A DNA stretch of 64,000 nucleotides from Phenylobacterium soli (GCF_003254475.1 NZ_QFYQ01000001.1:1612001-1676000), one strand, 5' to 3'; shown: positions 36,531 through 45,879, counted from the first letter of the stretch. Notes: generated by a model not told the origin, from the sequence alone. Numbers and translations: made by a program.

Positions 36531-39161
36531 TCAGTCCGCCCCGTCGCGGCCGAGCGCGCGGGTGACCAGCTCGAAGACGTTCTTGGAGAGGCCCTCGCTG
36601 GCCAGGATGCGCTCCAGCTCGGCCTTCATGAGCTGACCGAGGGCGGGCGCGTAGCGCCGCCAGCCGCCGAGCGGATCGACGAGCCGCGCCGCGGTCATCG
36701 GGTTGTAGCGGTCGACGGCGAGAATCTGATCGGCGAGGAAGCGGTAGCCCGCGCCGGACGGATCGTGGAAGCGCACCGGATTGAAGTTAGCGAAGGTCGA
36801 GACCAGCGCCCGCAGGCGGTTCGGGTTCTTCGGATCGAAGGCCGGATGGGCGGTGAGCCCCATGACGCGGCCGAGCGCGGTCTCGTCCGGATCGCGCGCC
36901 TGGACGGCGAACCACTTGTCGACCACCAGCGGCTCGGCCTTCCACTTCGCGTAGAAGTCCTCGAGCGCGGCTTCGTACTCGGGCCCGCCGATGAGCATGA
37001 GGGCCGCCAGGCCCCCCATGGCGTCGGTCATGTTGCCGGCGGCCCGATAGTGGCCCAGCGCCAGTTCCGCCGTCTCGGCCTTGGGATTGGCGGCGAGCAG
37101 TTCGAGGGCGGCGTTGCGCAGGGCGCGCCGGCCGGCGCTGGCCGCGTCGGGCGAGAACTCGCCGGACTCCTGGAGGCCCGAGTGCAGCCGCTTCAGGTCC
37201 TCGGCGAGGTGCACGGCGAGGCGAAGGCGAAGCGCCTCCCGCGCCTCGTGCAGCGCCGCGGGATCGGCGGGCTGGCGGGCGAGGGCGAGGTCCGGCTCGG
37301 ACGGCATGGCGAGCAGCAGGGCCTTGAACGCCGGATCGGCGGCCTGGTCGGAGAGCGCGCGGCCCATGGCCTCGGCGAAACGCTCTTCGCCGACTTCGTC
37401 GGGCTGGCCGGCGGCGCGCGCCAGGATCAGCTCGCGGGCCAGTTCCTGGCCGGCTTCCCAGCGGTTGAAGAGGTCCGGATCGCCGGCCAGGAGGACGTAG
37501 CGGTCCTTGGGCTGGGCGTCGGTGGTCATCACGACCGGGGCCGAGAAGCCGCGCAGGGCGGACACTACGGGCGGGCGGTCGACGCCCTCGAGGCGGACCG
37601 TGGTCTTCGCCTCGCTGAGCACGACGACAGTCTCGTCGAGGGCCTCGCCGTCGCGCAGGAAAGCCTGGGTGCGGCCGTCCTGGTCGAGGAGGCCAAGGCG
37701 CACCGGGATCGGCAGGGCGGTCTTGGTGGGCTGGCCGGGCGTCGGCGGCGTCTCTTGCGCGATCTCGACCTCGAGCGTGCGCCGGGCCACGTCATAGGCG
37801 CTGGAGAGGCTCAGGCGCGGCGTGCCCGCCTGCTCGTACCAGCCGAAGAAGTCGGACAGGTCGCGGCCCGAGGCCTCGGCGAAGCACTTGATGAATTCCT
37901 CGACCGTGGTGGCGTGGCCGTCCCAGCGCTCGAAATAGAGGTCCATGCCGGCCCGGAACGCCTCCGGCCCGATCAGGGTCTTGAGCATCCGGATGACCTC
38001 GGAGCCCTTCTCGTAGATCGTCGCTGTGTAGAAGTTGTCGATCTTCAGGTAGCTGGACGGCCGCACCGGGTGGGCGAGCGGGCCCTGGTCCTCGGCGAAC
38101 TGGCGCGCGCGCAGCGCCTTGACGTCCTTGATCCGCTGGACCGCGTGGCCGCGCATGTCGGCCGAGAAGCTCTGATCGCGGAAGACCGTCAGGCCCTCCT
38201 TGAGGCAGAGCTGGAACCAGTCCCGGCAGGTGATCCGGTCGCCGGTCCAGTTGTGGAAGTATTCGTGGGCGACGACGCTTTCGATGCGCTCGTAGTCCAT
38301 GTCGGTGGCGGTCGCCGGGTCGGCCAGCAGGAGCGAGGAGTTGAAGATGTTCAGCCCCTTATTCTCCATGGCCCCGAAGTTGAAGTCGCGGACGGCGACG
38401 ATCATGAACAGGTCGAGGTCGTACTCGCGGCCGAAGGCTTCCTCGTCCCACTTCATCGAGCGCTTGAGGGCGTCCATGGCGTAGGCCGCGCGCGGCGCCA
38501 TGCCAGGATCGACATAGATGCGCAGGTCGACCGTGCGGCCGCTCATGGTGACGAGCTTGTCCTCGAGCACGTCGAGGGCGCCGGCGACCAGGGCGAACAG
38601 GTAGCAGGGCTTGGGGAAGGGGTCGTTCCATACCGCGTAGTGACGCCCGCCCGAAAGCTCGCCCTTCTCGATCAGGTTGCCGTTGGAGAGCAGGTGCGGG
38701 AAGGCCTTGTCCGCCTCGATGCGGACGGTGAAGCGCGACAGCACGTCCGGCCGGTCGGGCCAGTAGGTGATCTTGCGGAAGCCCTCGGCCTCGCACTGGG
38801 TGCAGAAGCGGCCGCCGGACATGTAGAGCCCCTCGAGGGCCTTGTTGTTCTCCGGGTCGATCTCGACCTCGGTCTCCAGCACGAAGGCGTCGGGGACGCC
38901 CGGCACGGTCAGGAACTCGGCGTCCACCTCGCGCTCTGCCTCGGCCAGCGCGCGGCCGTCCACGGCCACGGAGATGAGCTTCAGCCGCTCACCGTTCAGC
39001 TTGAGCGGGTCGGCGTGCGCGCCGTTGCGCCGGACGCTCAGCCGCGCCTTCACGCGGGTGGTGTTGGGGGCGAGATCGAAGGCGAGGGCGACCTCGTCGA
39101 TCAGGAATGCGGGGGGGCGATAGTCCGAGAGCCGGATCGGCTGGGGGGTCTCTGTGCGCAT
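36531..39161 (-). CDS. pepN: Aminopeptidase N
   Basis: An 876-residue M1 zinc metallopeptidase that removes N-terminal residues from peptides in the cytoplasm. The exopeptidase motif GAMEN is at 263-267. The zinc site is H299-E300-x2-H303 in 'VVAHEYFHNW' with E322 in 'KEGLTVF'. Length and the C-terminal helical domain match E. coli PepN-type enzymes. Translation is placed at the ATG at 39159-39161; the frame is open 12 codons further upstream. It is divergent from ompW, and the 165-base gap between holds two regulatory-looking sites. Confidence 0.96.
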   Translation of the reverse strand: MRTETPQPIRLSDYRPPAFLIDEVALAFDLAPNTTRVKARLSVRRNGAHADPLKLNGERLKLISVAVDGRALAEAEREVDAEFLTVPGVPDAFVLETEVEIDPENNKALEGLYMSGGRFCTQCEAEGFRKITYWPDRPDVLSRFTVRIEADKAFPHLLSNGNLIEKGELSGGRHYAVWNDPFPKPCYLFALVAGALDVLEDKLVTMSGRTVDLRIYVDPGMAPRAAYAMDALKRSMKWDEEAFGREYDLDLFMIVAVRDFNFGAMENKGLNIFNSSLLLADPATATDMDYERIESVVAHEYFHNWTGDRITCRDWFQLCLKEGLTVFRDQSFSADMRGHAVQRIKDVKALRARQFAEDQGPLAHPVRPSSYLKIDNFYTATIYEKGSEVIRMLKTLIGPEAFRAGMDLYFERWDGHATTVEEFIKCFAEASGRDLSDFFGWYEQAGTPRLSLSSAYDVARRTLEVEIAQETPPTPGQPTKTALPIPVRLGLLDQDGRTQAFLRDGEALDETVVVLSEAKTTVRLEGVDRPPVVSALRGFSAPVVMTTDAQPKDRYVLLAGDPDLFNRWEAGQELARELILARAAGQPDEVGEERFAEAMGRALSDQAADPAFKALLLAMPSEPDLALARQPADPAALHEAREALRLRLAVHLAEDLKRLHSGLQESGEFSPDAASAGRRALRNAALELLAANPKAETAELALGHYRAAGNMTDAMGGLAALMLIGGPEYEAALEDFYAKWKAEPLVVDKWFAVQARDPDETALGRVMGLTAHPAFDPKNPNRLRALVSTFANFNPVRFHDPSGAGYRFLADQILAVDRYNPMTAARLVDPLGGWRRYAPALGQLMKAELERILASEGLSKNVFELVTRALGRDGAD

Positions 39162-39210
39162 CCGAAGGATGTAGCCGCCAGCCGCGCGGATCGCCACCCC
39201 GCACGGCCCC

Positions 39211-39225
39211 TGGACAATTTGTCCA
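39211..39225. promoter_or_regulatory. Perfect 15-bp palindrome TGGACAA-T-TTGTCCA
   Basis: A complete dyad about a single central base, 50 bases from the pepN start and 102 bases from the ompW start. This is the form of a repressor operator; the regulator is unknown and either gene could be the target. Confidence 0.5.
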
Positions 39226-39243
39226 TGCCGGATCTTCGAACGC

Positions 39244-39257
39244 TTGATTTAGCTCAA
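39244..39257. promoter_or_regulatory. FNR/FixK-type box upstream of ompW
   Basis: TTGATTTAGCTCAA has the TTGA-N6-TCAA core of CRP/FNR-family oxygen regulators and differs from the full TTGAT-N4-ATCAA by one base. It is 70 bases from the ompW start, a sensible activation distance. OmpW is oxygen-regulated by FNR in other proteobacteria, which supports this reading. Confidence 0.6.
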
Positions 39258-39326
39258 AGCTGCGCTTGGTCCCGGCGACACCCTGGCCGTGCGGCCCTCT
39301 CATGCCGCCAATCAAGGGGATAACCT

Positions 39327-39986
39327 ATGAGTGTTCTTCGTTACGCGCTCGCCGCCGGCGCAGCGCTGACCGCCGTCGCGGCCGTGGGCGCCGCCCAGGC
39401 GCAGGATTTTCGTCCGAAGGCGGCCGGCGACATCATGCTGAACGTGCGCATCACCGACGTGGCGCCCGACGCGGGCGACCCGATCAAGCTGATCGCCACG
39501 GGCGCGGACACCGGCCTGAAGGCGGACGTCAGCGACGAGGTCGTGCCCAGCGTCGGCCTGACCTACTTCCTCACCGACAACTGGGCGGTCGAGGCCATCG
39601 CGACCACCACGCACCACACCATCAAGGCGACCGGGCCGGGCACGGACCTGAAGGTGAAGGACACCTGGGTGCTGCCGCCGGTGGTCTCGCTGCAGTACCA
39701 CTTCATGCCGAAGGCCAAGTTCAGCCCCTATCTCGGCGCGGGCGTGAACTACATGCTGTTCTACAACGGCTCCGACAAGAACGGCTTCCATCTGAAGGTG
39801 AAGAACGGCTTCGGCACGGCCCTGCAGGCGGGCGCCGACATCGCCACCTCCGGTCCCTGGAGCGTCAACCTCGACGTCAAGAAGGTGTTCTTCAACACCA
39901 AGGCCACGGACACGACCAGCGGTCTGAAATCCAAGGTGAACCTGGACCCGTGGGTGGTCTCCGCCGGCTTCGGCTACAAGTTCTGA
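39327..39986 (+). CDS. ompW: OmpW family outer-membrane protein
   Basis: A 219-residue beta-barrel protein. The signal peptide ends near AQAQD at about residue 27. The barrel shows the OmpW pattern: 'DIMLNVRITDVAPDAG' at the start, 'VVPSVGLTYFLTDNWAVEAIATTTHHTI', 'TWVLPPVVSLQYHFMPKAKFSPYLGAGVNYMLFY' and a final 'VVSAGFGYKF' ending in Phe, as needed for outer-membrane insertion. OmpW forms a narrow channel for hydrophobic compounds and is linked to adaptation to low oxygen and osmotic stress. Confidence 0.95.
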   Translation: MSVLRYALAAGAALTAVAAVGAAQAQDFRPKAAGDIMLNVRITDVAPDAGDPIKLIATGADTGLKADVSDEVVPSVGLTYFLTDNWAVEAIATTTHHTIKATGPGTDLKVKDTWVLPPVVSLQYHFMPKAKFSPYLGAGVNYMLFYNGSDKNGFHLKVKNGFGTALQAGADIATSGPWSVNLDVKKVFFNTKATDTTSGLKSKVNLDPWVVSAGFGYKF

Positions 39987-40010
39987 CCCGTCGGATCTGA
40001 CTCTTGGGCT

Positions 40011-40034
40011 GGGCGGGGCGGCGACGCCTCGCCC
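40011..40034 (+). terminator. Stem-loop terminator of ompW
   Basis: A 9-bp GC-rich stem with one mismatch and a GCGA loop (GGGCGGGGCG with CGCCTCGCCC) begins 24 bases after the ompW stop. It has no long T-tract. Confidence 0.5.
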
Positions 40035-40156
40035 GGTTCCCGCCCGCCGGCTCCCCTAGGGCATACTGACGCGAGGTCACGCTTTTCAGCGCGGACGGCC
40101 CGCGTATGCTCCCGCCCAACAGACGAATGCCGGGCTGCCGGCGATGGGCGGAAACG

Positions 40157-41272
40157 ATGAATTTCGATTTCTCAGACGACCAGAAGTTCCTCCAGTCGGA
40201 GGCCCGGAAGTTCCTGGAGGCCAATTCCTCGGCCGCCCAGGTGCGCAAGGTGCTGGACGACGAGGCCAAGCCCTATGACGAGAAGCTCTGGAAGGCCGTG
40301 GCCGGGCAGGGCTGGCTGGGCGCGGCGATCCCCGAGGCGCACGGCGGGCTTGGCCTGGGCCACCTCGAGCTCTGCGTGATCGCCGAGGAGCTGGGCCGCT
40401 CGGTCGCGCCGATCCCCTTCGCCTCCACCGTCTACTTCCTGGCTGAAGCCGTGATGCTGGCGGGCTCCGACGCCCAGAAGGCCGAGATCCTGCCGAAAGT
40501 CGCGGCGGGCGAGATCATCGGCGCCATGGCGACCTCGGAAGGCCCTGGCACGCTGACGCCGAGCGGGCTGCAGGCCACGGTGGCGGGCGGCAAGCTCTCG
40601 GGCGTGAAGATCCCGGTGACCGACGGCGACATCGCCGACCTCTGTGTGGTGCTCGCCAAGGAGGGCGGCCAGGCCGGTCTCTACCTCGTCGACCTGAACG
40701 GGCCGGGCGTGACGCGAGAGGCGCTGAAGACGCTGGATTCCACCCGTGACGCGGCCAAGCTCACCTTCAAGGACGCGCCGGCCCAGCGGCTGGGCGGCGC
40801 GGGCGAGGGCTTCGCCCTGGTGGAGCAGGTGTTCGACCGCGCGGCGGTGCTGATCGCCTTCGAACAGTGCGGCGGCGCCGACAAGTGCCTGGAGATGGCC
40901 AAGGCCTACGCCCTCGAGCGCTACGCCTTCGGCCGGGTCATCGCCTCCTACCAGGCCATCAAGCACAAGCTGGCCGACATGTACGTGAAGAACCAGCTGG
41001 CGCGGTCCAACGCCTACTACGGAGCCTGGGCGCTCAACACCAATGCGCCGGAGCTGCCAATCGCGGCGAGTGCGGCGCGCATCTCGGCCTCGGAGGCCTA
41101 CTGGTTCGGGGCCAAGGAGAACATCCAGACCCACGGCGGCATCGGCTTCACCTGGGAGATGGACTGCCACCTCTACTACAAGCGCTCGCGCCAGCTCGGT
41201 CTGGTCGCCGGCGCGCCGCGCGCCTGGAAGGAGCGGCTCGTCAGCCACCTCGAGCGCAAGAACGCGGCCTAA
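40157..41272 (+). CDS. Acyl-CoA dehydrogenase (smaller subunit-like)
   Basis: A 371-residue flavoprotein of the acyl-CoA dehydrogenase family. The N-terminal helices begin 'MNFDFSDDQKFLQSEARKFLEAN'; the middle domain has 'GAMATSEGPG' and the C-terminal domain 'FGRVIASYQAIKHKLADMYV' and 'QTHGGIGFTWEMDCHLYYKRS'. Usual catalytic Glu positions are not obvious, as in the smaller partner of FadE-type heteromers. It is followed after 16 bases by a second acyl-CoA dehydrogenase gene, so the two probably form one enzyme, as in steroid or branched-acyl degradation operons; the substrate is unknown. Confidence 0.9.
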   Translation: MNFDFSDDQKFLQSEARKFLEANSSAAQVRKVLDDEAKPYDEKLWKAVAGQGWLGAAIPEAHGGLGLGHLELCVIAEELGRSVAPIPFASTVYFLAEAVMLAGSDAQKAEILPKVAAGEIIGAMATSEGPGTLTPSGLQATVAGGKLSGVKIPVTDGDIADLCVVLAKEGGQAGLYLVDLNGPGVTREALKTLDSTRDAAKLTFKDAPAQRLGGAGEGFALVEQVFDRAAVLIAFEQCGGADKCLEMAKAYALERYAFGRVIASYQAIKHKLADMYVKNQLARSNAYYGAWALNTNAPELPIAASAARISASEAYWFGAKENIQTHGGIGFTWEMDCHLYYKRSRQLGLVAGAPRAWKERLVSHLERKNAA

Positions 41273-41288
41273 GCGGGAGATCAGGACG

Positions 41289-42518
41289 ATGGACTTCAAC
41301 GACAGCCCCGAAGAAGCCGCCTACCGCGCCAAGGTCCGCGAGTGGCTCGCCGCCAATGCGCCGAAGAAGGCCGTGGGCGGAGACCCCGAAGGGGGCGGCG
41401 ACACCATGGCCGCCTCCAAGGCCTGGCAGGCCAAGAAGGCCGCCGCCGGCTACGCCCAGATCACCTGGCCCAAGGAGTGGGGCGGGCCGGGCGGCACGCC
41501 GATCCAGCAGGTCATCTTCAGCCAGGAAGAGGCCAAGTACCCGGTCCCGCCGAACGTGTTCCAGATCGGCCTCGGCATGTGCGTGCCGACGGTGATGGCG
41601 TTCGCCGATGAGGAGACCAAGAAGCGCTTCGTCGGCCCCGCCCTGCGCGGCGAGGAGATCTGGTGCCAGCTGTTCTCCGAGCCCTCCGGCGGCTCGGACG
41701 TGGCCGCGGCGCGGACCCGCGCCGAGAAGGCCTCCGACGGTTCCGGCGACTGGCTGATCTCGGGCCAAAAAGTGTGGACGACGGGGGCCCAGTTCTCCGA
41801 CTTCGGGATCGTCATCTGCCGGACGGACGTCAACCAGCCCAAGCACAAGGGCATGACGATGTTCTGGCTCGACATGAAGGATCCGGGCGTCGAGGTGCGG
41901 CCGATCCACCAGATGTCCGGCGGCTCGGGCTTCAACGAGGTGTTCTTCACCAACGTGCGGGTGAAGGACAGCCAGCGGCTCGGCGCGGTCAACGAGGGCT
42001 GGAAGGTCAGCCTGGTCACCCTGATGAACGAGCGCCTAGCGGTCGGCGGCCCTTCGGGCGCGAGCTGGGAGCAGTTCATGGAGGCGGCCCGCGACATCAC
42101 CGGCCTCGACGGCGCGCCGGCCATCAAGGACCAGTCGCTGCGCGACAAGATCGCCGACTGGTACGTGGCGACCGAAGGCCTCAAGCACACCCGCAACCGG
42201 ACGCTGACCGCCCTGTCGCGCGGCGAGACGCCCGGCCCGGAGAGCTCCATCGGCAAGGTGGTCTCGGCGCTCAACATGCAGGAGCTGGCCAACACCGCCG
42301 TGGAGATGCTGGATCAGTACGGGGTCATCAACGACCCGGCGCTGAGCCCGCTCTCGGCGGCGTTCCACATGTCGCTGTTGAGCGCGCCCGGCCTGCGGAT
42401 CGCCGGCGGCACGGACGAGATCCTCAAGAACATCATCGCTGAGCGCGTCCTCGGCCTGCCCGGCGACATCCGCGTCGACAAGGACGTGCCGTTCAAGGAC
42501 ATGCCGACCGGGCGGTAG
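41289..42518 (+). CDS. Acyl-CoA dehydrogenase (larger subunit-like)
   Basis: A 409-residue flavoprotein of the same family. It has 'CQLFSEPSGGSDVAAARTRAE' and 'GQKVWTTGAQFSDFGIVICRTD', the FAD and substrate loops, and a C-terminal 'LSAPGLRIAGGTDEILKNIIAERVLGLPGDIRVDKDVPF', typical of the FadE-like partners found in mycobacterial and alphaproteobacterial alpha2-beta2 dehydrogenases. Its start is at 41289, 16 bases after its partner. It is followed by an intergenic repeat element. Confidence 0.9.
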   Translation: MDFNDSPEEAAYRAKVREWLAANAPKKAVGGDPEGGGDTMAASKAWQAKKAAAGYAQITWPKEWGGPGGTPIQQVIFSQEEAKYPVPPNVFQIGLGMCVPTVMAFADEETKKRFVGPALRGEEIWCQLFSEPSGGSDVAAARTRAEKASDGSGDWLISGQKVWTTGAQFSDFGIVICRTDVNQPKHKGMTMFWLDMKDPGVEVRPIHQMSGGSGFNEVFFTNVRVKDSQRLGAVNEGWKVSLVTLMNERLAVGGPSGASWEQFMEAARDITGLDGAPAIKDQSLRDKIADWYVATEGLKHTRNRTLTALSRGETPGPESSIGKVVSALNMQELANTAVEMLDQYGVINDPALSPLSAAFHMSLLSAPGLRIAGGTDEILKNIIAERVLGLPGDIRVDKDVPFKDMPTGR

Positions 42519-42527
42519 TGAAAGAGG

Positions 42528-42643
42528 CTCCCCTCAGAGGGAGCTGTCGCGAAGCGACCGAGGGGGTTGGAGACCAGGGCGTCTGATGCCCGTGGGCTTC
42601 GGCCCCTTCCGGCCTTTCAGGCCACCTCCCCCTGAACGGGAGG
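42528..42643. repeat. Intergenic palindromic repeat element
   Basis: About 116 bases made of short hairpins: GCTCCC/GGGAGC, GTCGC-GAA-GCGAC, GGGC/GCCC, GGGC-TTCG-GCCC, GGCC/GGCC and CCTCCC/GGGAGG. The outer text (GCTCCCCTC.. and ..CCTCCCCCTGAACGGGAGG) is of the kind repeated between genes in many alphaproteobacterial genomes. It lies between convergent genes and may serve as a bidirectional transcription end. Confidence 0.7.
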
Positions 42644-42652
42644 ATTGGCGCG

Positions 42653-43885
42653 CTAGGCCGTCAGGGCCAGCGGCTGGCGGCGGGCGGCCGAGGCGTCGAT
42701 GAGCTCGGCGTAGAGCTTGGTCAGGCCGTCGAAGGTGGCGTCCCAGCTGTGGCGGGCGACAGCGCGCTTGCGGGCCGCCAGGCGGATCGCGGCGACGTCG
42801 CGGGCGAACAGGGCCTCGATGGCCTCGGCGAGGTCCGAGGGGTCGGAGGTGGCGGCGTGCTGTCCCACGGCGTCGTCGATCAGCTCGCCCACTCCGCCCT
42901 TGTTGGGGCCGATCACCGGCAGGCCGGCGGCCATGGCCTCGATGACCACGAGGCCGAAGATCTCGTTCTCGTTAGCGTGCAGGAAGGCGTCGCAGGAGGC
43001 GACGACGGCGGCGAGCCGCTCGGGCTCCTTCTCGAAGTCGAGGCTGACGACCTGGCGCGAATAGCGCGCGCCCTGGCCGGCGCCGATCAGCACCAGCCGG
43101 TAGGGATCGCCGAGCTTCTCCACCGCCTCGATCATGCCGTCGACGTTCTTCTCCCGGGCGGGACGGCCGGCGAACACCAGCAGCCGGCTGTCGGCCGGCA
43201 GGCCGGTGCGGCGCAAGAGGCGGGCGCGGTCGCCGCGGCTCGGGTGGAAGAGGTCGGTGTCGACGCCCAGCGGATGGACGCTGACCCGCTCGACACCGGC
43301 CTCGGCAAGGCGCGAGGCGGTGTGCCAGGACGGCGCGACCACGTGGTCGAACCGCTGGTAGGCCTGGCTCCAGAAGTTGAAGGTCGGGGCCTCGGCCCAG
43401 TCGCCCAGGTGCAGGGCGGCGAGCGCCGCCGCGTCGGTGTGGCAGAAGCCGACCACCGGCACGCCCAGGGCCTCGCCCGCCTCGAGGGCGGCGTGGCCGG
43501 GCACGAAGACGTCGCCGGCCTCGATGATGTCGGGCCGCAGGGCGGTGAGCACCGTCTCCCACTTGGTCACGCTGGCCGGCATCCGGTAGCCGTCGCCGAA
43601 CGGCAGCCGGGTCGACTTGACGGTGACCAGGCCTGGGCCCTCCACGTGGGTCTTGGCGCCGGGGACGACGAGGGTGTGGCGAATGTCCGGCCGCTTCTTA
43701 TCGAGCCAGGAGCGCTTGGCCGAGAGGTAGCGCTTCACCCCGCCGGAGCGGGGTGCGTACATCATGGTGGTGTCGATCAGGTGGAAGCTGGTGTGGTCGT
43801 CGCCGCCGAAGGCGGTCAGGGCCGCCGGATCGAAGCGCACGAGCCGGGCCGAGCCCGGCGCGCCCTTGCCCTTGGCGCGGCGCAC
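42653..43885 (-). CDS. Glycosyltransferase family 4 protein
   Basis: A 410-residue GT-B glycosyltransferase. The N-terminal domain begins 'SFHLIDTTMMYAPRSGGVKRYLSAKR', with the Gly-Gly loop that holds the acceptor. The C-terminal donor-binding domain has 'LLVFAGRPAREKNVDGMIEA' and the E-x7-E-like 'ENEIFGLVVIEAMAAGLPVIGPNKGG' (about 300-330), which binds a nucleotide sugar. The acceptor is unknown. The start is a GTG; the same frame is open upstream for about 43 more codons with Arg/Lys-rich sequence but only a CTG as a possible start, so the N-terminus is uncertain. Confidence 0.88.
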   Translation of the reverse strand: MRRAKGKGAPGSARLVRFDPAALTAFGGDDHTSFHLIDTTMMYAPRSGGVKRYLSAKRSWLDKKRPDIRHTLVVPGAKTHVEGPGLVTVKSTRLPFGDGYRMPASVTKWETVLTALRPDIIEAGDVFVPGHAALEAGEALGVPVVGFCHTDAAALAALHLGDWAEAPTFNFWSQAYQRFDHVVAPSWHTASRLAEAGVERVSVHPLGVDTDLFHPSRGDRARLLRRTGLPADSRLLVFAGRPAREKNVDGMIEAVEKLGDPYRLVLIGAGQGARYSRQVVSLDFEKEPERLAAVVASCDAFLHANENEIFGLVVIEAMAAGLPVIGPNKGGVGELIDDAVGQHAATSDPSDLAEAIEALFARDVAAIRLAARKRAVARHSWDATFDGLTKLYAELIDASAARRQPLALTA

Positions 43886-44154
43886 CTTGCGCTTCTCGAC
43901 GCTGGAGGAGGCGGCCAGGAAGAGGGCGGCGGTGCGCTCGCGCTGGTCGCCCTCGGCCTTGCCGAAGCGGCGCTTCCGCTTGGCCGTGCCGGCGGATCTC
44001 TTCCAGAGTCTGGCCAGGGCTTTCGTCCTTGTTGACTAGGGGCGCGCCGCGCGAACCGGGATGGTGGTAGCAGCCTTACGCCGGGATCGTCATCACCCGC
44101 GTCGGTTTTGCGACGGAATTCAGATCGTCGCGGCGCCCCGGTTCGGCAAGAGCC

Positions 44155-45771
44155 TCAGCGTGGATCGTAGGCCGCGGCGACGGCGGGGCGGTCGGCGAGG
44201 GTGCGCAGGAACGGCGGATCGCGTCGGGCGTGGGTGGCCTGCTCGAACGCGTAGCCGAGGGCCAGAAGCCTCGCCTCCGACCAGGCGGGACCGACGAAGG
44301 AAAGGCCGACCGGCAGGCCGAGAACCTCGCCCATGGGCACAGTCAGGTGCGGATAGCCGGAGACCGCTGGCAGGGTGGTGGGCGAACCGAAGAACTTGCC
44401 GTCGCTGACCGGATCGACCTGCCAGGCCGGGCCGCCGGTGGGCGAGACCAGGGCCTCGACCTTGGCGTCGGCCATCATCTTGTCGAGCGCGTCGGCGGCG
44501 AGCTTGCGGATCCGGGCCCGGCGGGCCTGGTGGGCCGGGTCGCTGGGAGCGGGGCTGCGCGCGGCGGCCTCGAAGATCTCCTGACCGAACAGCGGCGTCT
44601 CGCGCGGCTCGGCCCGGTCGAAGGCGATGAGGTCGGCGAGGGTGCGGCTCTTCACGGCCGGCGGGGTCGCGGCCAGGTAGGCGTCGATAGCGGCCTTGAA
44701 CTCGGTGTGCAGGGCCGCGTCCTCGCCCTCGCCGATCTCCTTCATCACCGCGGCCTCGGGCGGTTTCACCTCCACGAGCACGGCGCCGGCGCGCGTCAGC
44801 GCCTCCAGGGCGGCGTCGAAGACCGCGTCCGTCTGCGGCGAGCCGTGGACGACGCCGCGGACCACGCCGATCCGCGCGCCCTTGAGCGCCTCGGGGGCGA
44901 GGGCGGCGAGGTAGTCGGTACGATGGGCGTCGGCGGCCTTGGTGGCCGGATCCTCAGGATCGGAGCCGGCGATGGCGAAGAGCACCGCCGCGGCGTCGGC
45001 GACCGTGCGGGTCATCGGCCCGGCGGTGTCCTGCTCGGGCGAGATCGGCACGATGAAGCGGCGCGAGACGAGGCCCACGGTCGGCTTGAGGCCGACGACG
45101 CCGTTGGCGGCGGCCGGGCAGGTGATCGAGCCGTCGGTCTCGGTGCCGATGGCGGCGGAAGCGAGGCCGGCGGCCACCGCCGCGCCCGACCCCGAACTGG
45201 AGCCGCAGGCCGAGCGATCAAGGACGTGCGGATTGCGGACGAGGCCGCCGACGGCGCTCCAGCCGGAGATGGATTCGGTCGAGCGGTAGTTGGCCCATTC
45301 GGAGAGGTTGGTCTTGCCGAGGATGACGGCGCCGGCGTCGGTCAGCCGCCTGACGATCGGGGCGTCGCGGCCGGTGACGTTGGCGGCGAGCGCCAGGGAG
45401 CCGGCCGTGGTGGCCGTGCCGTCGGCGGACTCGACGTTGTCCTTGAGGAGGATCGGCACGCCGTGCAGGGGGCCGCGCACGTGGCCGCGGCGGCGTTCGG
45501 CGTCGAGCGCGCGGGCGTCGGCCAGGGCGTGGGGATTGACGGCGATGACCGCGTTGAGCCGCGGGCCGGCGTGGTTGAGCGCGGCGATGCGGTCGAGGTC
45601 GGCGCGGACCAGGGCCTCGGAGGTCAGCCGGCCCTCGCGCATGGCGGCCTGGGCCTCGGTCGCGGAGGCGTAGGGGCTGAGCGGAACGGGCGGATTTGGA
45701 GCAAGGGGCTGGGCCCACGCCGCACCGGCGAGCCACGCGCTCGCCACCACACCCAGCACAAATTCACGCAT
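44155..45771 (-). CDS. Secreted amidase (amidase-signature family)
   Basis: A 538-residue hydrolase with a signal peptide ending near AWAQP at about residue 20. The Ser-cisSer-Lys triad is visible: K110 in 'PILLKDNVE', the Ser-rich loop 'ACGSSSGSGAAVAAG' around 188-202 and the nucleophile S215 in 'GTETDGSITCPAA'. The family cuts amide bonds in amidotransferase subunits, peptides and xenobiotics; export points to a periplasmic substrate. The substrate is unknown. Confidence 0.92.
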   Translation of the reverse strand: MREFVLGVVASAWLAGAAWAQPLAPNPPVPLSPYASATEAQAAMREGRLTSEALVRADLDRIAALNHAGPRLNAVIAVNPHALADARALDAERRRGHVRGPLHGVPILLKDNVESADGTATTAGSLALAANVTGRDAPIVRRLTDAGAVILGKTNLSEWANYRSTESISGWSAVGGLVRNPHVLDRSACGSSSGSGAAVAAGLASAAIGTETDGSITCPAAANGVVGLKPTVGLVSRRFIVPISPEQDTAGPMTRTVADAAAVLFAIAGSDPEDPATKAADAHRTDYLAALAPEALKGARIGVVRGVVHGSPQTDAVFDAALEALTRAGAVLVEVKPPEAAVMKEIGEGEDAALHTEFKAAIDAYLAATPPAVKSRTLADLIAFDRAEPRETPLFGQEIFEAAARSPAPSDPAHQARRARIRKLAADALDKMMADAKVEALVSPTGGPAWQVDPVSDGKFFGSPTTLPAVSGYPHLTVPMGEVLGLPVGLSFVGPAWSEARLLALGYAFEQATHARRDPPFLRTLADRPAVAAAYDPR

Positions 45772-45826
45772 GCGCCGTCCCCCTGCTACCGAGCCGCGAG
45801 CTTAGACGGCGGGACCCGCATGCGGA

Positions 45827-45855
45827 AAGGGCCGCGGCGTCGCGCCACGGCCCTT
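45827..45855 (-). terminator. Strong hairpin downstream of csbD-like gene
   Basis: AAGGGCCG and CGGCCCTT plus GGCG and CGCC pair with one mismatch to give a 12-bp stem with a TCG loop, 25 bases beyond the CsbD stop. On the minus strand it is followed by TCC, not a T-run. Confidence 0.55.
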
Positions 45856-45879
45856 GTCCCCAACGGAATGGGTCAGGCT

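Noticed and set aside
36459-39323. A 954-residue open frame on the plus strand opposite pepN
   Set aside because: It is antisense to a clear aminopeptidase N with intact zinc and GAMEN motifs; low-complexity composition.
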